Of a DNA stretch of 64,000 nt, positions 1 to 12,493 are shown in pieces. Source of the DNA: Lytechinus pictus (Eukaryota; Echinodermata; Echinoidea; Temnopleuroida; Toxopneustidae); NCBI RefSeq assembly GCF_037042905.1, contig NC_087247.1, forward strand, positions 61,899,920 through 61,963,919, written 5' to 3'. Under the pieces are notes generated by a model. It did not search any database, was not told the origin of the DNA, and worked only from the letters and a program-made list of their open reading frames with translations. The translations under genes and the position numbers were made by a program. Numbering within the stretch: position 1 is the first letter of the stretch; each line of letters opens with the position of its first letter.

Positions 1-477
1 GATAATCTTGCTCACTAAGATAGGAATACTGTAAATATGCTCAGGATCACACTGTAGTGTTACTTTTTCGATCAGAGTATAGATAAGGTGGGACATGGTA
101 GACCTATGCAGGTGAATTAATACTATGAATTGGATCCCTTGTAACAAACTTGATGGAAATGGTAAGTTTGAAAATTTGAGTAACATATTGCAATGTTCAT
201 GTTGATCACAGAAGATGTAGAAAATCAATTATCATCTATATTTACTTGCAATATCTTGAAAACTTACAAGACATATCAATATTGAACATATTTCTACCTT
301 ATGGAGAAAGAAAAGGAAACAACAATTCCTTGGTTATCAATGTGGGATTACTTATGACACTCTTCAGAGTAGGGATCTCTCAACTATGATTTCCTTTTCC
401 CCCAAATGCATCATTTGACCTTTGACAAATATCTGGATGCTATTATTTCATTTCTTACTTTCCTTACAATGAGTCTC

Positions 478-749
478 ATTCATATTTTCAAGACAGTCTC
501 GACTAGAAATGTTAGAAAGGGAACTAAATGGAGATTTCCATTGTCATTCATATTTTCAGGACAGTTTTGACTAGAAATGTTAGATAGGGAACGAAAAGGA
601 GATTTATATTGTCATTCATATTTTCAGGACAGTCTTGACTAGACATGTTAGAATAGGAACTCACTGAAGATTTCCATTGTAATTCATAATTTTAGGACAG
701 TCAAGACTAGAAATGTTAGAATGGAATCTCAAAGTGGATTTGCATTGTT
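478..749. repeat. Tandem repeat, four 68-bp units
   Basis: Four consecutive units start at 478, 546, 614 and 682, all exactly 68 bp apart. Each begins ATTCATATTTTCAGGACAGT and continues with GACTAGAAATGTTAGA and a TTCCATTGT-like end. Units differ at roughly a fifth of positions, so the array is old. The flanking 1-477 holds no recognisable feature. Confidence 0.9.
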
Positions 750-796
750 ACAAGTCACTTTACATGTATGACTAAAGGAAACAACATTAGACGATT

Positions 797-1655
797 AGCA
801 GCATGCTGACTTTGAAAAAGACTATGAAATAATTATTCACAAAAAACACCATTCATATAATAATATAATACTACATTCATTGACCCTAAATGACATATGA
901 CCTTGATCATGTTACCCAAGACCCCCTATGTCCATATTTCATGAACTATATCCATAAAATTTCAAAGTTATGAAGGAAATTCAACACTTACCCCCAAATG
1001 GCCAATGTTCATTGACCTTAAATGACATTTAAACTTGGTCATTTGATTGACCCAAAACTCTAAAGGGATATTCAATGATACTTGATTACTCCAAGCTTTA
1101 TGAACTAGATGATCTAGATCCAGAATTTTTCAAAGTTAAAGCTAAATGACAGTAGTTGCAGTAAAACACTAATTTCGTGAGAAAGTCTGTAAAACCAAGG
1201 TTAATTATTACTATATCATCGTTGATCTAGATCTGGTACAGTTTCATAAACTGAACTTTGTGAAATCATAAAATCTCGGCTGAAAAACAATCACACTGAA
1301 GATCGCCAACACAGATAGGCACACATGGGACAGTGTATATTATATTGCTGGAATAAATAGACCTGACGGAAGTGCCTGAATCCACGCTTATTTTGGTTAT
1401 TTCTCAGCAATTACACAATTTCTTCCAGAATCCTTCGGCACATATTTTTTATTCATATAAACAGACACTTGGGTGGTCATTATATTGGATTCTGTAAAAA
1501 GTCATTTTGAGATCGTTACCATAACTGGCATTTATCTTTAAGATGGTATTTAACAAAAACCCCAACATATCCGTAGTCCATTGACCCTAAATGACCTTTG
1601 ACCTGAATCTCAAGGAGGATATTCGGTAATACTTCATTACTTCAATACATCATGT
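797..1655 (+). repeat. Diverged copies of the DR1-carrying 163-bp repeat family
   Basis: Blocks at about 797-1,165 and 1,540-1,655 match the array at 19.8-21.1 kb: CTGACTTTGAAAA start, ATTGACCCTAAATGACCTTTG, and a nuclear-receptor-like TGACCTTTGACCT at 1,592-1,604. The middle (1,165-1,540) is not clearly related. It is probably a degraded member of the same dispersed element. Confidence 0.6.
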
Positions 1656-1730
1656 GGAGCGTTTTGGCCCAGTGGATAAGTCTTCTGACTTTGAAACAGA
1701 GGGTTGTGGGTTCGAATCCCAGCCCATATG
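1655..1730 (+). repeat. tRNA-like head of a SINE
   Basis: An A box (TGGCCCAGTGG, 1,665-1,675) and a perfect B box (GGTTCGAATCC, 1,709-1,719) have normal tRNA spacing. An anticodon-arm-like hairpin lies between, but the acceptor stem does not pair and no CCA-adjacent end is visible. It is therefore a tRNA-derived SINE head or tRNA relic rather than a working tRNA gene. Confidence 0.65.
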
Positions 1731-2100
1731 AATTTGTTGTGTTCACTTTACGCGCACCGTGGCAAATCCCCTATTCCGGCGTCAAAAACTTGACAAAATA
1801 GACCTATTTTCGGCTCTTTTAACTCATATCTCAAAAACCGCTCGAGCTTTTTCACGAGTTCAAACGGTTTTTTAGTCTTAGACTTGATCTTCATCTCATG
1901 ATATCTGTCATTTTTCTGTCTTTTTTTTACTGAAAATACACAGTTTCTCGTGTTTTTGTGTGAGAGAAGGACTTTTTGCACTGTTTTAAGCTCGATCTTC
2001 TCTTACAGCGTCTGACTTTCGTGTCAAAATGTCTGAGTTCAAATACTATCAGATAGACAGGTTGTAACTCTTTCTTGTGATATAAAGTTCAACCTGATTG

Positions 2101-2470
2101 GTTGAAAAAAAACGCCGTCTTTTTTAGGTCAAACTTTACAATCCAATGAACTTTTTTGTACTTATCATGCATCATCTACGCTGATTAGTCGCACTGCGCA
2201 TGATTGTCTTTTAGTACACCTATCAACTTTTTACTCTTTCCTCTCCTATCAAACATTGAAAGGGGGTACAATATCCTCGTCCTAGATATAAGAAGAAGAG
2301 AACATTTCCTTTTCATTACATGTAAAATCATGCCCATTCTTGAAAAAAACCTTCGTCACTTTTAGGTTAAACTTTACAATGCAATTGACTTTTTTGTTCT
2401 TATCATGCACAATATCAATTAATTGGTCGCTCTGTGCTCGATTGGATTTTAGTATACGATTTTCAACCTG
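2101..2470. repeat. Diverged direct duplication, period about 238 bp
   Basis: The block starting TTGAAAAAAAACGCCGTC at about 2,101 recurs, diverged, at about 2,340. Shared landmarks are AAACTTTACAATSCAAT, CTTTTTTGT.CTTATCATGCA and GATTGGATTTTAGTA-like ends. No protein is encoded. The surrounding 1,740-3,060 looks like unclassified repeat or unique DNA. Confidence 0.6.
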
Positions 2471-3080
2471 GCAGCAGCGTGTTTTGCGTTAGATTTGGAA
2501 ATCCTCGTTCCCAGACAGTGATATGTAACATGTAAGCTTTTCATACATATAAAATTCATATTGATTAATTAATATTTAGCTCCGTCAATTTTCACGTTAA
2601 ATCATGCTTGTCTCATTTTAAGAAGCCAAATCCAGGGATGAATAATGTGTGCATACCGGTGCATATACGTATACGTGCAGCGCATGAACGGTGTATACAC
2701 CACACAGAATACGCCGATTACATCTCTATGCAATAATCACGTACACACACAATGCGCGCAGTAGTAAACAAAGCGTCGCGAAGACAACTAAACCTGAACT
2801 CGGGAGTATATAGAGGGAAGGAGCACAGAATCAGAGAAAATTACTGTCACTTTTTGGTCAGAAAAAACATTTCCTTATATGTCAATATCTTAACATAAAA
2901 GAAGCTCCTCCATTATCCTTATGTCGTACCACAGTCATTCCCGACCTTTCGTTTGAGGACGCGCACGCTTATTTACGACGTTAGTTGATTTTGGAAGAGA
3001 CTTTTTGGGCCCGTCATCATGGTCGTAAAACTCTGTCCTGCAATGCAAATTGTGTGACATGAGATTTTTTTTTCGTTTAG

Positions 3081-3258
3081 CATCTGCGACGGAAACATTC
3101 AATATGCGTTTCGTGTGCAAAATTCTGGTTGCTACTATGGCAACAGCGATATATCCGATTGAGGACGACTTTCCAAAGCCACATTTGACTCCTCCTAGAG
3201 CTCCATTGATTAGTGGATATCAGGAGCGACCACGCGTAAAAGGGGACAGAGTGGGCAG
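3081..3258 (+). CDS. Possible exon spanning the join of two immunoglobulin domains
   Basis: An open frame between a good acceptor (long T run, GTTTAG at 3,080) and a donor (GGCAG/GTACGT at 3,258) encodes a peptide with FNMRFVCKI and then LTPPRAPLISGYQERPRVKG followed by DRVG. PP..P.I.GY.......GD.V is the usual start of an Ig domain in nephrin/Kirre/CD22-like adhesion proteins, and the earlier F.C could be the last beta strands of a preceding C2-set domain. It enters in phase 1 and leaves in phase 2. No neighbouring exon was found, and it lies on the strand opposite the MEGF-like gene, whose 3' part should also extend through here. It may be a nested or converging gene, an exon remnant, or chance. 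Confidence 0.3.
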
Positions 3259-3259
3259 G

Positions 3260-4424
3260 TACGTTACGTATAGGCCTATGTAACGTTATAAGGGTGTCAA
3301 AACGATGTTTAAAATGCTTTAAAAAAAGGATATATATCCAATACTTGTAGGGTTTCACAAGCCAAATTCTTGTTAAGAGATGCATTTTCATAATCTGGAA
3401 AAGAATTGCTTCCCTTGTTTAGGGTACTTTTCGAAACCCCATGGTCGTGCCTGGTATATCCACTCATCAATGGAAGTGGTCCCCCCGGAATTTGAATCTA
3501 ATCCCCCATTTCTGGGGAAAGTAAAACATAATGCCCATTACATCGTGTGCGAGAGGCATATCGTTTGTGTAGAAGGAGTAAACAAAAGAAACAAAAGAAA
3601 CAAAAAGAAACGAGTTCAAACGTATTGCATATGGTGTGCACATATCAACTCACGCGAAATGTTTGGCTGGAGAGGTTGATCTGACCCATGAAATCAATTG
3701 CCAGTGATACACCAATAATCCACATTAAATGTAATATCGATTCGATGGACTGTAATGATCTATATCTAAGCCTTCATGCAGTAAGTTTTTCCTCACTCAA
3801 TATGTACTCGATTTGTTTGAAAAACCACTTTCTTATCCATGTCATGATCTATTTTAGGTCTGCATTTCGAATATCTCCAGCCATCAGTCGTAATATACAT
3901 GCATGTATGGTGCGGGTGTCGCGGAAAAGGATTTTGCACACGAAAAGCAGATCTGTAGGGCCTGTAACCCCCCTGTAACACAAAGCTTAGCATTGATTGT
4001 AGAGCAGTTTTCTACGTTTGATTCTATTGACTATAATGCACAATCAATCTTAAAAATTTAGTGTATGATTGAGCGTTAACTTTTGTGTTAGAGGACCCTA
4101 ATATTAGCGTCCGTGAGGATTGCGAAAGGTCCCAAATATCATAAACAAATTACAGTGATTTCTATTATGTCACAATTAATAAACTTAATTAGGGCGATTT
4201 ATGCACCCCCAAGAAGTAGTGTTTACGACCCGGCCTATCTCTACCACACAGACCACACAGACTTCGCACAGTTCGGTCAAGGCGGTAAGCGTATCATTAA
4301 CTGCCAAATACAGCCGACCCAAGCTGAATAAAGCCTTCAAATTAGGTGAACAAAATAGGGGGTAACAAATTCATATGATGGCGTAATTTCCTTCAGCAAG
4401 AAATTTATCCACATTGTGCTGCAC
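3260..4424. other. No recognisable gene or element
   Basis: Short open frames here lack family motifs. A (AAACAAAAG)n-like run occurs at 3,576-3,611. Nothing else could be supported. Confidence 0.5.
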
Positions 4425-4595
4425 TCGACCCAGGTGAGGTGAATGGGTACCCGGCAGGATTAATTCCTTGAATGCATGAGCGCTGAACGGCAGCTCGAGC
4501 TAAAGCCGGGGTAATAATAATAATAACGCGCCTCGGAATAGAATATTTCTAGATAGATGGCGCTATATAAATGCCTATTATTATTATAATTACCC
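4425..4595 (+). repeat. SINE fragment with ATT-rich tail
   Basis: It contains GGTGAATGGGTACCCGGCAG and ends with GATGGCGCTATATAAATGCC followed by (TTA)n. These match the body and tail of the complete SINE at 25,478-25,822 read on its own strand. The tRNA head is missing. Confidence 0.75.
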
Positions 4596-4936
4596 TTATA
4601 TTCAAGTTTCATGATCTTGGCTCATATACTTTCTAAGTTATGATGAAATTTCTAAAACTTAGCCCTTAGGTTAAGATTTTGATGTTGGTTCCCCCAACAT
4701 CTACATTGTAAGTTCATTGACCCTAAATGACCTTTGACCTTGGTCATGTGACATGAAATTCAGACAGAATGTTTAGAAATACTTTATTACCCTTATGACC
4801 AAGTTTCATGAACTAGGTCTATACACTTTTTAAGTTATGATGTCATATCATAAACTTAACTTTAGACTAAGATTTCAATGTTGACGCCGTCGTCGTCGTA
4901 AAAAAGCGGCACCTTTAGTCTTGCTCTGCTATGCAG
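4596..4936 (+). repeat. Fragment of the DR1-carrying repeat family, right end
   Basis: Two monomer-like blocks with CAAGTTTCATGA..., one TGACCTTTGACCT at 4,728-4,740, and the family's right end (GCCGTCGTCGTCG, then CTTGCTCTGCTATGCAG). It lacks the left part of the element. Confidence 0.75.
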
Positions 4937-6171
4937 ATGATTTATAATTTATCATTGTGAACTCATAAATGAAAAAATCTTTTTCTTTTTTATCACATGG
5001 TGCAAGAATGAAATCAAAAGTAATAGTTTTTGGTAAAATTTTGGATTTTCTCGCCATAAGCTTATGTTGATAGAAAATACTATAGCCCAATAAAGGAATT
5101 AGCTATTAAGATTATGATCTCCCTTTCTTAAAAGAATTTGTTCCCTGTTTAATTCTTCTCATGGTGAATATAAATCCACACTGAGGCATCTTTATGACAG
5201 TGCCTTTAGGGATGTATCAACACCAAAACGAAGGAAGCGGTAATCAAAGCCACATCCACACACTACTGAATATAGGAAGTGTGAAAGCACCAAGGTTAAG
5301 AATCTTGATCTCAATATCGTCTGCCGTCTGTCACATTCCACTGAGTAGAGTCATTAGAAATACATCAAGGGATCACTCTAAATAAACATAGCTTCTTGAT
5401 GAGTACATTATCTGTATGTGAAGATGAACACGGGACCAATGAATTGACTCATTTTCTAGCTGAGTTTAAGCAACCTTATGCCAGAATCATAATTCAAAAC
5501 ATAAACCTGAATCACAATACAACAGAATCAAGGATTAGATGACTTTTATTCCAATGCTGTTTCTCCTCAAATTCGGGCTGATTCAGTGTGCATCACAGTG
5601 CACAATTTGACCCATACACTGAGCATGTATGCACATACACCGGAAGTAGCCCGACACAGTGACCCGACTGACGTCACAGAATCATGATTCAAATTTTTTT
5701 CATTCGTGATTCTACAGAAATGTAGTTTCAAACGCCCCCCTTTTTTTGTGTTTCATGTTTGCGATTTGAAAGACGTTTATTTTCACTTCTGACTAAATGC
5801 ACCATGATTCTGCAGAATCATGAATTGAATCATGATTCAGATCATGATTCTAGGGTAAAAAAGTGGCGCATAAATACACCCTAATAGGGATGATTCTTAC
5901 ACCAATGTATTAGCATTAAAATGATACCAATATAAAATATTAAAAACTGAATATCAGAGCAGAATTTAATATTTTGGCCAAAATTATGCCTTTTTCAAGT
6001 CACTTAGACATTAACATAAGCATATAAAATGGAAACTATTCACTGGGGATGCTACTGAACATTCACAAATATTCATCAACATCACAGATTGTGAGTATAG
6101 TCTCTAAGATAGTCAACTTCAAACCTATTAACAAACTGGCACAAATACTAAACACATACACTCACTAAAAT
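4937..6171. other. No gene seen; cluster of AATCATGATT palindromes
   Basis: From 5,480 to 5,850 the word AATCATGATT and near variants recur at least five times. Nothing else was recognised and no coding frame is supported. Confidence 0.45.
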
Positions 6172-7258
6172 ACAGTCAGACTGCAGGTCCCAAGAAAGTG
6201 GCTTCTTTCATCCAAGTGATATTCATGACTTGAGATGTTTTGCATATTCAATGAGCTTGATGCGGACCAAAACACCTCTTTTCCTTCGGTCATTGCTGCT
6301 CTAATTGTGCATCGAATTTCATGAATTTGGTACCATTGTAAAGAAGAAGAATCATTCTTTCAGGTCATGTGTTTAGATTTATTCAAAGATTTTGTAATAT
6401 AGGTTAAAATTTTGATCTAAAATATGCTACAAAATAAATATTTTCACCTGACAAAAGCTGCTATTTTCACACTTTATTTTTGTTTGAGCCCAAATGATTT
6501 TTATATCATGATAAAGCTGAATATGTATGCTTTGAAATGATATAGGTTTCAAAGTAAGAATTGGTTTAATCGGGTCAAGATCACACTTTTCATTTACCAA
6601 GTACATAAAGCAGCTTGAAAACAAGAATACTGCACTCTGATTGGTCAAAAAGACCACACAATGGCAAATTCCAACGATTCCAGTGCCTGGGTTCGTGGGA
6701 AGGTCACACTTCCCATGTGGTAATCTCCTCAAATACCCCGCGCCTGTTGTTCTGTGAACCTTATCCAGCCAATCAGAACTCTGGATTTCATGCAAATACA
6801 AAATTTCAGAAATCTCGTCTTGTACCTTGGTGGGAAAAGTGTGATCTTGACCCGATTAAAAGGTGCCGCATATCAAGAGTGGCATTGTGAGAAAGTACAG
6901 AAGTTCAGCTTTATGGTGATATAGATATCATTGAGGCTCAAAATAAAAAGTTTTGCACAATTTGCAAAAGAAAACAGAGGAAGAAAATTCAGTTTTGAGG
7001 CACATTTTCAGGCCAGATATTTACTTATTTAACAAAATATTGAATACAAAATAAATGACCAATATGAAAGAGTAACTTTTAATCTATCTGATGGTGCAAT
7101 AATATTTCATTTAACTTGAGGTTAAAACAGGTAAATTCTTAGAGAAAGAAAATCTCACGAATCACGAGATTTTGCAAGGAGGAGGATTCAGCCACGAGAT
7201 GATTTGGATGAATCTGGCCTTTTTGCTCATTAGCATAGGGACCTGCGGTCTGACTGAA
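6172..7258. mobile_element. Foldback element with about 20-bp terminal inverted repeats
   Basis: The left end CAGTCAGACTGCAGGTCCC pairs with the right end GGGACCTGCGGTCTGACTG. About 1.09 kb long with no coding capacity; interrupted by a second element at 6,570-6,855. Lies in the left, open-ended part of the MEGF-like gene. Confidence 0.7.
6570..6855. mobile_element. Nested MITE with TTAA target duplication
   Basis: TTAA at 6,566-6,569 and 6,856-6,859 flanks inverted repeats starting TCGGGTCAAGATCACACTTT and ending with their reverse complement. 286 bp, non-coding. TTAA duplications are typical of piggyBac-type transposition. Sits inside the foldback element at 6,172-7,258, so it inserted later. 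Confidence 0.85.
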
Positions 7259-7882
7259 TAGGTACAGCCTCTATAGCAATCAACTCATAACTGATTAACA
7301 TATTGGCATAGATACGGGACACATACACCCACTAAAGAAATCATCAAGTCTGCTTCAATTTGCACAATTTCACTGCCTCGCTGCACTCTATTAACTGGCA
7401 AATTTGGATTCAGACAAAAAGGGAACCAAAAAATCAACAGTACCCTAGGGATTTGTGAGAGGAAACATTTTGATCTCACAGTTTACCTAATGATCCTATC
7501 ACGCTCACGCGCAGCTTCCGTCAACAAGTGGACACTTCTGACGTATTGCTCTCTTCAAACTCTAGCATTACATATCTGTACTAAATTTCCAACTGATTCT
7601 CATAGCCTAAAGTAATGGCAAAGAGATGACTATCATCTGAAAACATATTTTCAAAATAGTTACTTAAGCAAGGACAAATAATGAAGATTCATAATAACAA
7701 ATCTTCATCACACTCAATTTCTCTTCAAGCACTAGTGCACTTTCAGAGCTTTAGGGCTTATGATAATTTAAAACTGAAATATATACAAAACTAACCCATA
7801 AATTCTATATAATCTCAAATCTCAGTACAAGTAATACAGCTTTGTTTGTGGAAGTTTTGATAACTTGTCCTGCAGTGCTTAC

Positions 7883-8121
7883 CTGCAGCTGCCATCGACG
7901 GTAGAGCAGCGTCCTTCATTCTGACACTGACACTGCTGATGGCAGTTGATGCCAAAGGTTCCTGAAAGACATTGCATTTCACACTGATCTCCTTGATATC
8001 CCTCAGGACATTGACACGTGCCATTGACAGGGTTACAGGAGGCACCATTGAAGCAAGTACAACGCTGACTGCAATCCTGGCCAAACCGGCCTTTCCGACA
8101 TGGCACAGCACACACTGCACC
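7883..8121 (-). CDS. MEGF10/11-like exon: further laminin-type EGF repeats
   Basis: Encodes residues 267-346: GAVCAVPCRKGRFGQDCSQ, RCTCFNGASCNPVNGTCQC, PEGYQGDQCEMQCLSGTFG, INCHQQCQCQNEGRCSTVDG, SCR. It contains the end of one repeat, one complete repeat and most of the next; cysteine spacing is regular throughout. The acceptor is TTTTACAG/GGTGCA and the donor is GCTGCAG/GTAAGC; phase 0 to phase 2, 239 bp. It is larger than its neighbours because an intron seems to be missing between two repeats. No following exon was found between here and the left edge, so the next intron probably exceeds 7.8 kb. Confidence 0.9.
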
Positions 8122-8250
8122 CTGTAAAACAAATAGTAACAACATGAATACTATGGGCTATAATTGTTCTCAACTGAAAACGAATCAGCTTCAGTATATA
8201 TTCAATAATAAAAACTCAAAATAAAATATCATAAGTTTGATATTTGTTAA

Positions 8251-8833
8251 AGGAGAATGAAACTCTTGGAGCAAGTTAGCTTTTGTGAAAGCAGAAAAAT
8301 CAAAGAATAAGATCAACAAAACTTTGAGAAAAATAGGACTAGCAATAAAAGAGTTATGAGCATTTGAATGTCGAGATCACTAATGCTATGGAGATCCTCC
8401 CATTGGCAATGCGACCAAGATCTGTGATGTCACACACGTACAACTCTCCCATTTGGACACTGAAAATATACCCCAAAACATCTCTTTTTGCTCATTCTAA
8501 TCATATGACAAACGATTCATCAATGATATAATGTTGTGAAACCTCTGTACTTGTCATCTCATAAAGAGAACACCTCACCTTGTGATAGACTCTATAAAAG
8601 TGAGAATATAAGTGAAATAAGTACTAAAGTAATGAGGGAGTTGTACGTGTGTGATATCACAGATCTTGGTCGCATTGCCGTTGGGAGGATCTACATGGCA
8701 CTAGTGATCTCAATATTCGAATGCTCATAACTTTCTTATTATTCATTCAATCTTCCTCAAACTTTCAACAATATGTTTCTTTGATTTTTCTCTTTGATAT
8801 GGATTCAGCTGGTTTCAAGGGTTTCATTCTCCT
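8251..8833. mobile_element. Hairpin MITE with TTAA duplication
   Basis: TTAA (8,247-8,250 and 8,834-8,837) flanks AGGAGAATGAAAC and its inverse. The two halves are inverted copies over long stretches (GATCTGTGATGTCACAC near 8,410 against GTGTGATATCACAGATC near 8,650), so the element can fold into a long hairpin. Lies in the intron between the exons at 8,121 and 10,136. The rest of that intron holds nothing recognisable. Confidence 0.88.
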
Positions 8834-10135
8834 TTAAATATAATGATACTTGTACAGAGTAGATCTCTAACTGTCAGTAAAGATTATACTAGATTTACAG
8901 TTTATCATCCAATTAGGTGGGATTCAAACAGATATGGCCTACAGGCTCTACTTTACAATTAACATAGCTGGTGAATAAATTAGATTTCCTATGCATCCTA
9001 ACAGTTAGCTAAAGATAGTGTGAAGTACTTGTTTTCATCAAAATTCAAACCATGCCAGATCTTTGACATGTCAATTGAACTAGTACACTAAGCTCTCAAT
9101 AGTCAAAGCTCCATTGTCAATAAAATCTAATAAAGTTAAACTGAATTAAAGCTTAATTATAAGGAAGCATGTTACTTTAATCTGCAGATCAGAAGCAAAT
9201 AATGATATTCTTGGGTTTTTGGAAATGCAACTGTTTCACTTGAAGATAATATGTGAAGTTTGTTTGGTACTTTCTTTTTATATAATTGAGTCTTTTATTC
9301 ATTTTCATAATTAACATATATATCAACAAACAAAAATACAAAAAATTACTGAAAAATAATTACATTGCTACAAGTCAAAGTTTACAAATTAAATAACAAT
9401 AATGATTAAGACAGAGGCGGGGAGTCTTACTGATACTTGACAGAAATTAAGTTTTACAAAATGATATACAAGCAATTGATATACACCTCAATTAAAAATG
9501 GTTAAAAGGTCAAATCTCATTTCTTTTCAAAATTCTTATGATCCAACATAAGAGAAACCAATTCAGAAAAAAGTAAGCAAAAATTGGTTCAATTGCAAAA
9601 GTCTGGCAAGTTCCCCAAGTCTGCGCAGTCCCCCTTGTCTGAGCATACGCGTATCTGCGCAATTCTAGTAAAAGATATGCGATGACTTTACACAGACTTT
9701 ACACATGCAATACATAGAAAGGTATTCATTAAAATATCTGACTCAAAATGGTGGAAAAATAATTAATTTTGTGCATTTCATGTGACAGCCTCAAAATGCA
9801 GCCTTTTTATCAAAATCCCTGAATCGTGTGCAAAGTGAATGGGTGCACAGACATGGGGTACCATTTTTTGGTTCAATCTGAAAATGACAGCCCAAGGTTT
9901 TTTTTTTTGAAAATCATATATTTCTTTTAATTTTTTATGAGATGTTTGGTACACTTACTCATAATAATATATAAGGAACATTATCAACTGAAATATTTTG
10001 TGAAATAAAAAGAAATTCATGTTAAATCTTAACTCAAATCATTAGGCGTGCAGACTTGGGGACCACCATTATATGTTCAAAGCAGACATCCATGGAATTC
10101 TTTTCTTTGACATGAGGATTGCTCATATTCCTTAC

Positions 10136-10256
10136 CTTCCATCCTGGTTTACATGTACACTTTCCAGTAGCAGGGTGACAGACACCATTGTTCTGACATT
10201 GACATTGGCTGGCACAGTTCGCTCCATGTGTACCCTCAGGACAATAATCATGACAC
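10136..10256 (-). CDS. MEGF10/11-like exon: third laminin-type EGF repeat
   Basis: Encodes residues 226-266: CHDYCPEGTHGANCASQCQC, QNNGVCHPATGKCTCKPGWK. Cysteines at 227, 231, 240, 244, 246, 252, 259 and 261. The first of these closes the previous repeat and the rest open the next laminin-EGF unit. The acceptor is TTGATGCAG and the donor is GGAAG/GTAAGG; phase 2 to phase 0, 121 bp. The PGW end joins in frame to GAVC of the next exon, the usual PGW.G..C turn of this family. Confidence 0.9.
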
Positions 10257-11649
10257 CTGCATCAATACAACATAACAATTTACTTCTTTAAGGAAACTCA
10301 ATAGCGATGTGTATTGGAGACCTAATATTGTGTCTAGCTTCTCTAATATAATTCTTCAAGGATCAAAGAATTTTGCATACTCAAGAATATATTAATGACG
10401 AAAAATATAGCATATATATAGCATAAAATATAAGTTGATTTGGACTATGAATACATCACTACTATGAATCAGGATAATAGTGATAGCACTCATTAAACAA
10501 ATAACAATCAATAATACAGAAATGGCAAAAGTGCTGCATTTACCATCATGGTTCAATGTGGTTACAACATTATTACGACATACAAATCATTTGCGATTCA
10601 GCATTTTGTATATGGACACAATAACATTGAGTGTGATAGTTGAAAATCCGAGGGATAGTAAAAAAAAAAAACTAAGGAAAAGGAAACAGACAAGGAAATG
10701 AAAGCTGTTTGTTTGCATGGCCTCATATAAACAGTTGAAACTAAAACACATTATTACTCATATATAATTGATATAAAGAGGCATTACACATTTTTATTTG
10801 ATGAAACATATTATCTGAAAGAAAATTACACATTCATAACAATTCCTTATCATATAGTGCCTTTGTAATTATAAAAAAATCATTGTTTTAGATAAAATAA
10901 ATCAAACATCTAATTTACCAAAGAAAAATGCCATTATAGTGCAAAGGAAAGTTTAAAGTATAATGACTCGCAATTAAAGTACGAAGCACAAGAAACTTTT
11001 TGCATTACAATGAAGTGAAATTCAGTTATAAAAAACATAATTTTCTGGAAAATGCAAGCTCTTGGGACAGGAAGGAAGGAAGGAACTTCAGAAGAAGGAT
11101 ACAACATGAAGAAACTTTCACCACTCAAAGATTTCCTGCACTTTACATGAACATAAGTATAATATACAAAGCCTGGGAGTGAAGAAATATAATGAAAACA
11201 CCTCAAAATCTGACTTCCATGTGACTTTCATCGACCAGGAATTGAGCTGGGCTGAAATAACTTTCCCATACTTCATAAATTAAGTGATTTGGACTTTCGC
11301 AACTGTGCAATATCACAAGTCCATAAATTTAATCTAAAATGACATATTACCATCATCTTTCGGGAAAAAAATACTAATGCAACAAAACAAAAGTCTCTAA
11401 TTTTATCTTGTCATTGCATTATAAGGCAAAAAAATTGAATATAATGATTGATTATATTATCAGACAATACTTAAATAATTCAAATAGTTTAAAGAATTAT
11501 TTTAAAATATCAGCATAGACTCTAAAACATTTTCATCAAGGTACTTTATCAAACTAACAGGTTCACATAATCATGCATCTCATACAGTAATATCCATTTA
11601 GGTCATGACATATCTAAGCAAATTGAAAATGGCACGAATCTCTTTTTAA

Positions 11650-12262
11650 TGGGGTACTCTAGACTGATAATATGATTTCAAGAGGTAAAGAAAAATTGAA
11701 CCCTGAAAATTTCATCAAAATCGGGTAAGGAATAACAAATTTTAAAGATATGGGAGAAACAATTATATATGCATGTCTTCATGAATATCCAAAGAGCAAA
11801 CTTGTTCTTTTGTATTTTTTTATATAAAATTATCTTTATTCAGCTTTTGTCCTACAAAGAACTAAAAAATGTATTGACAAATGATTTTAAAGCATTAGAT
11901 ATTCATTGCTGTAACAGGGAGACATACACACATGTATAAAAATATAAAATAATGATTTTATTCATGTGATAACATAAGAAAAAGGAAAGTGGGGATGTGA
12001 CATCATCAGCCTATAAGTAAATTTTCATATGACGTGCATTTAACTGTTTTCACAAAATATTGCTAACTTTCAAAATTCAATAAATTTTGTTATTTGTAAT
12101 CAGATTTTTTTTTTCAGCATTTTTTTAAGACACATGTGCACACTCTGGTATCAATAATGCATAAAGGATTTTCATTTATTCATGCAAAATAATCTTGCAT
12201 AATCTTGAATTTTCAGCATTTTGTTCAGTATTTATATAGAATTTTCAGCCCAGAGTACCCCT
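11650..12262. mobile_element. Hairpin MITE with TTAA duplication
   Basis: TTAA at 11,646-11,649 and 12,263-12,266 flanks TGGGGTACTCTAGACTGA and the inverse CAGCCCAGAGTACCCCT. Contains the sub-terminal GAAAATTTCATCAAAATCGG shared by several MITEs here. 613 bp, non-coding, within the long MEGF intron. Confidence 0.85.
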
Positions 12263-12493
12263 TTAATTGTAGCTCTTATAATTTTGATTTCCTTGTTAGA
12301 TCTTTAGGTTTAATTTTTTTTCACTTCAAAACTTGTGTGTAAAATGAATCAGTTATACAGTTTAAACATAGTCTAATTGAATGATATTCAAGGGTATTTG
12401 TGAAGAGCAAATATCTGAGCCAATGTTTAAAAATTATACCCAACAGGTTGCTATTATTAATACTGTTTTAATTTCTCCTAGTGAGACCATTAA

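Noticed and set aside
1655..1730. Functional tRNA gene
   Set aside because: A and B boxes are good but the acceptor stem does not pair and the sequence continues like a SINE.
6427..6801. 124-codon minus-strand frame with CDLP and cysteine words
   Set aside because: Considered as a missing EGF exon, but cysteine spacing is wrong and it falls inside nested MITEs.
1..7882. Further EGF exons of the MEGF-like gene on the minus strand
   Set aside because: I looked for paired cysteine spacing with splice sites and found none; the gene must continue beyond the left edge.
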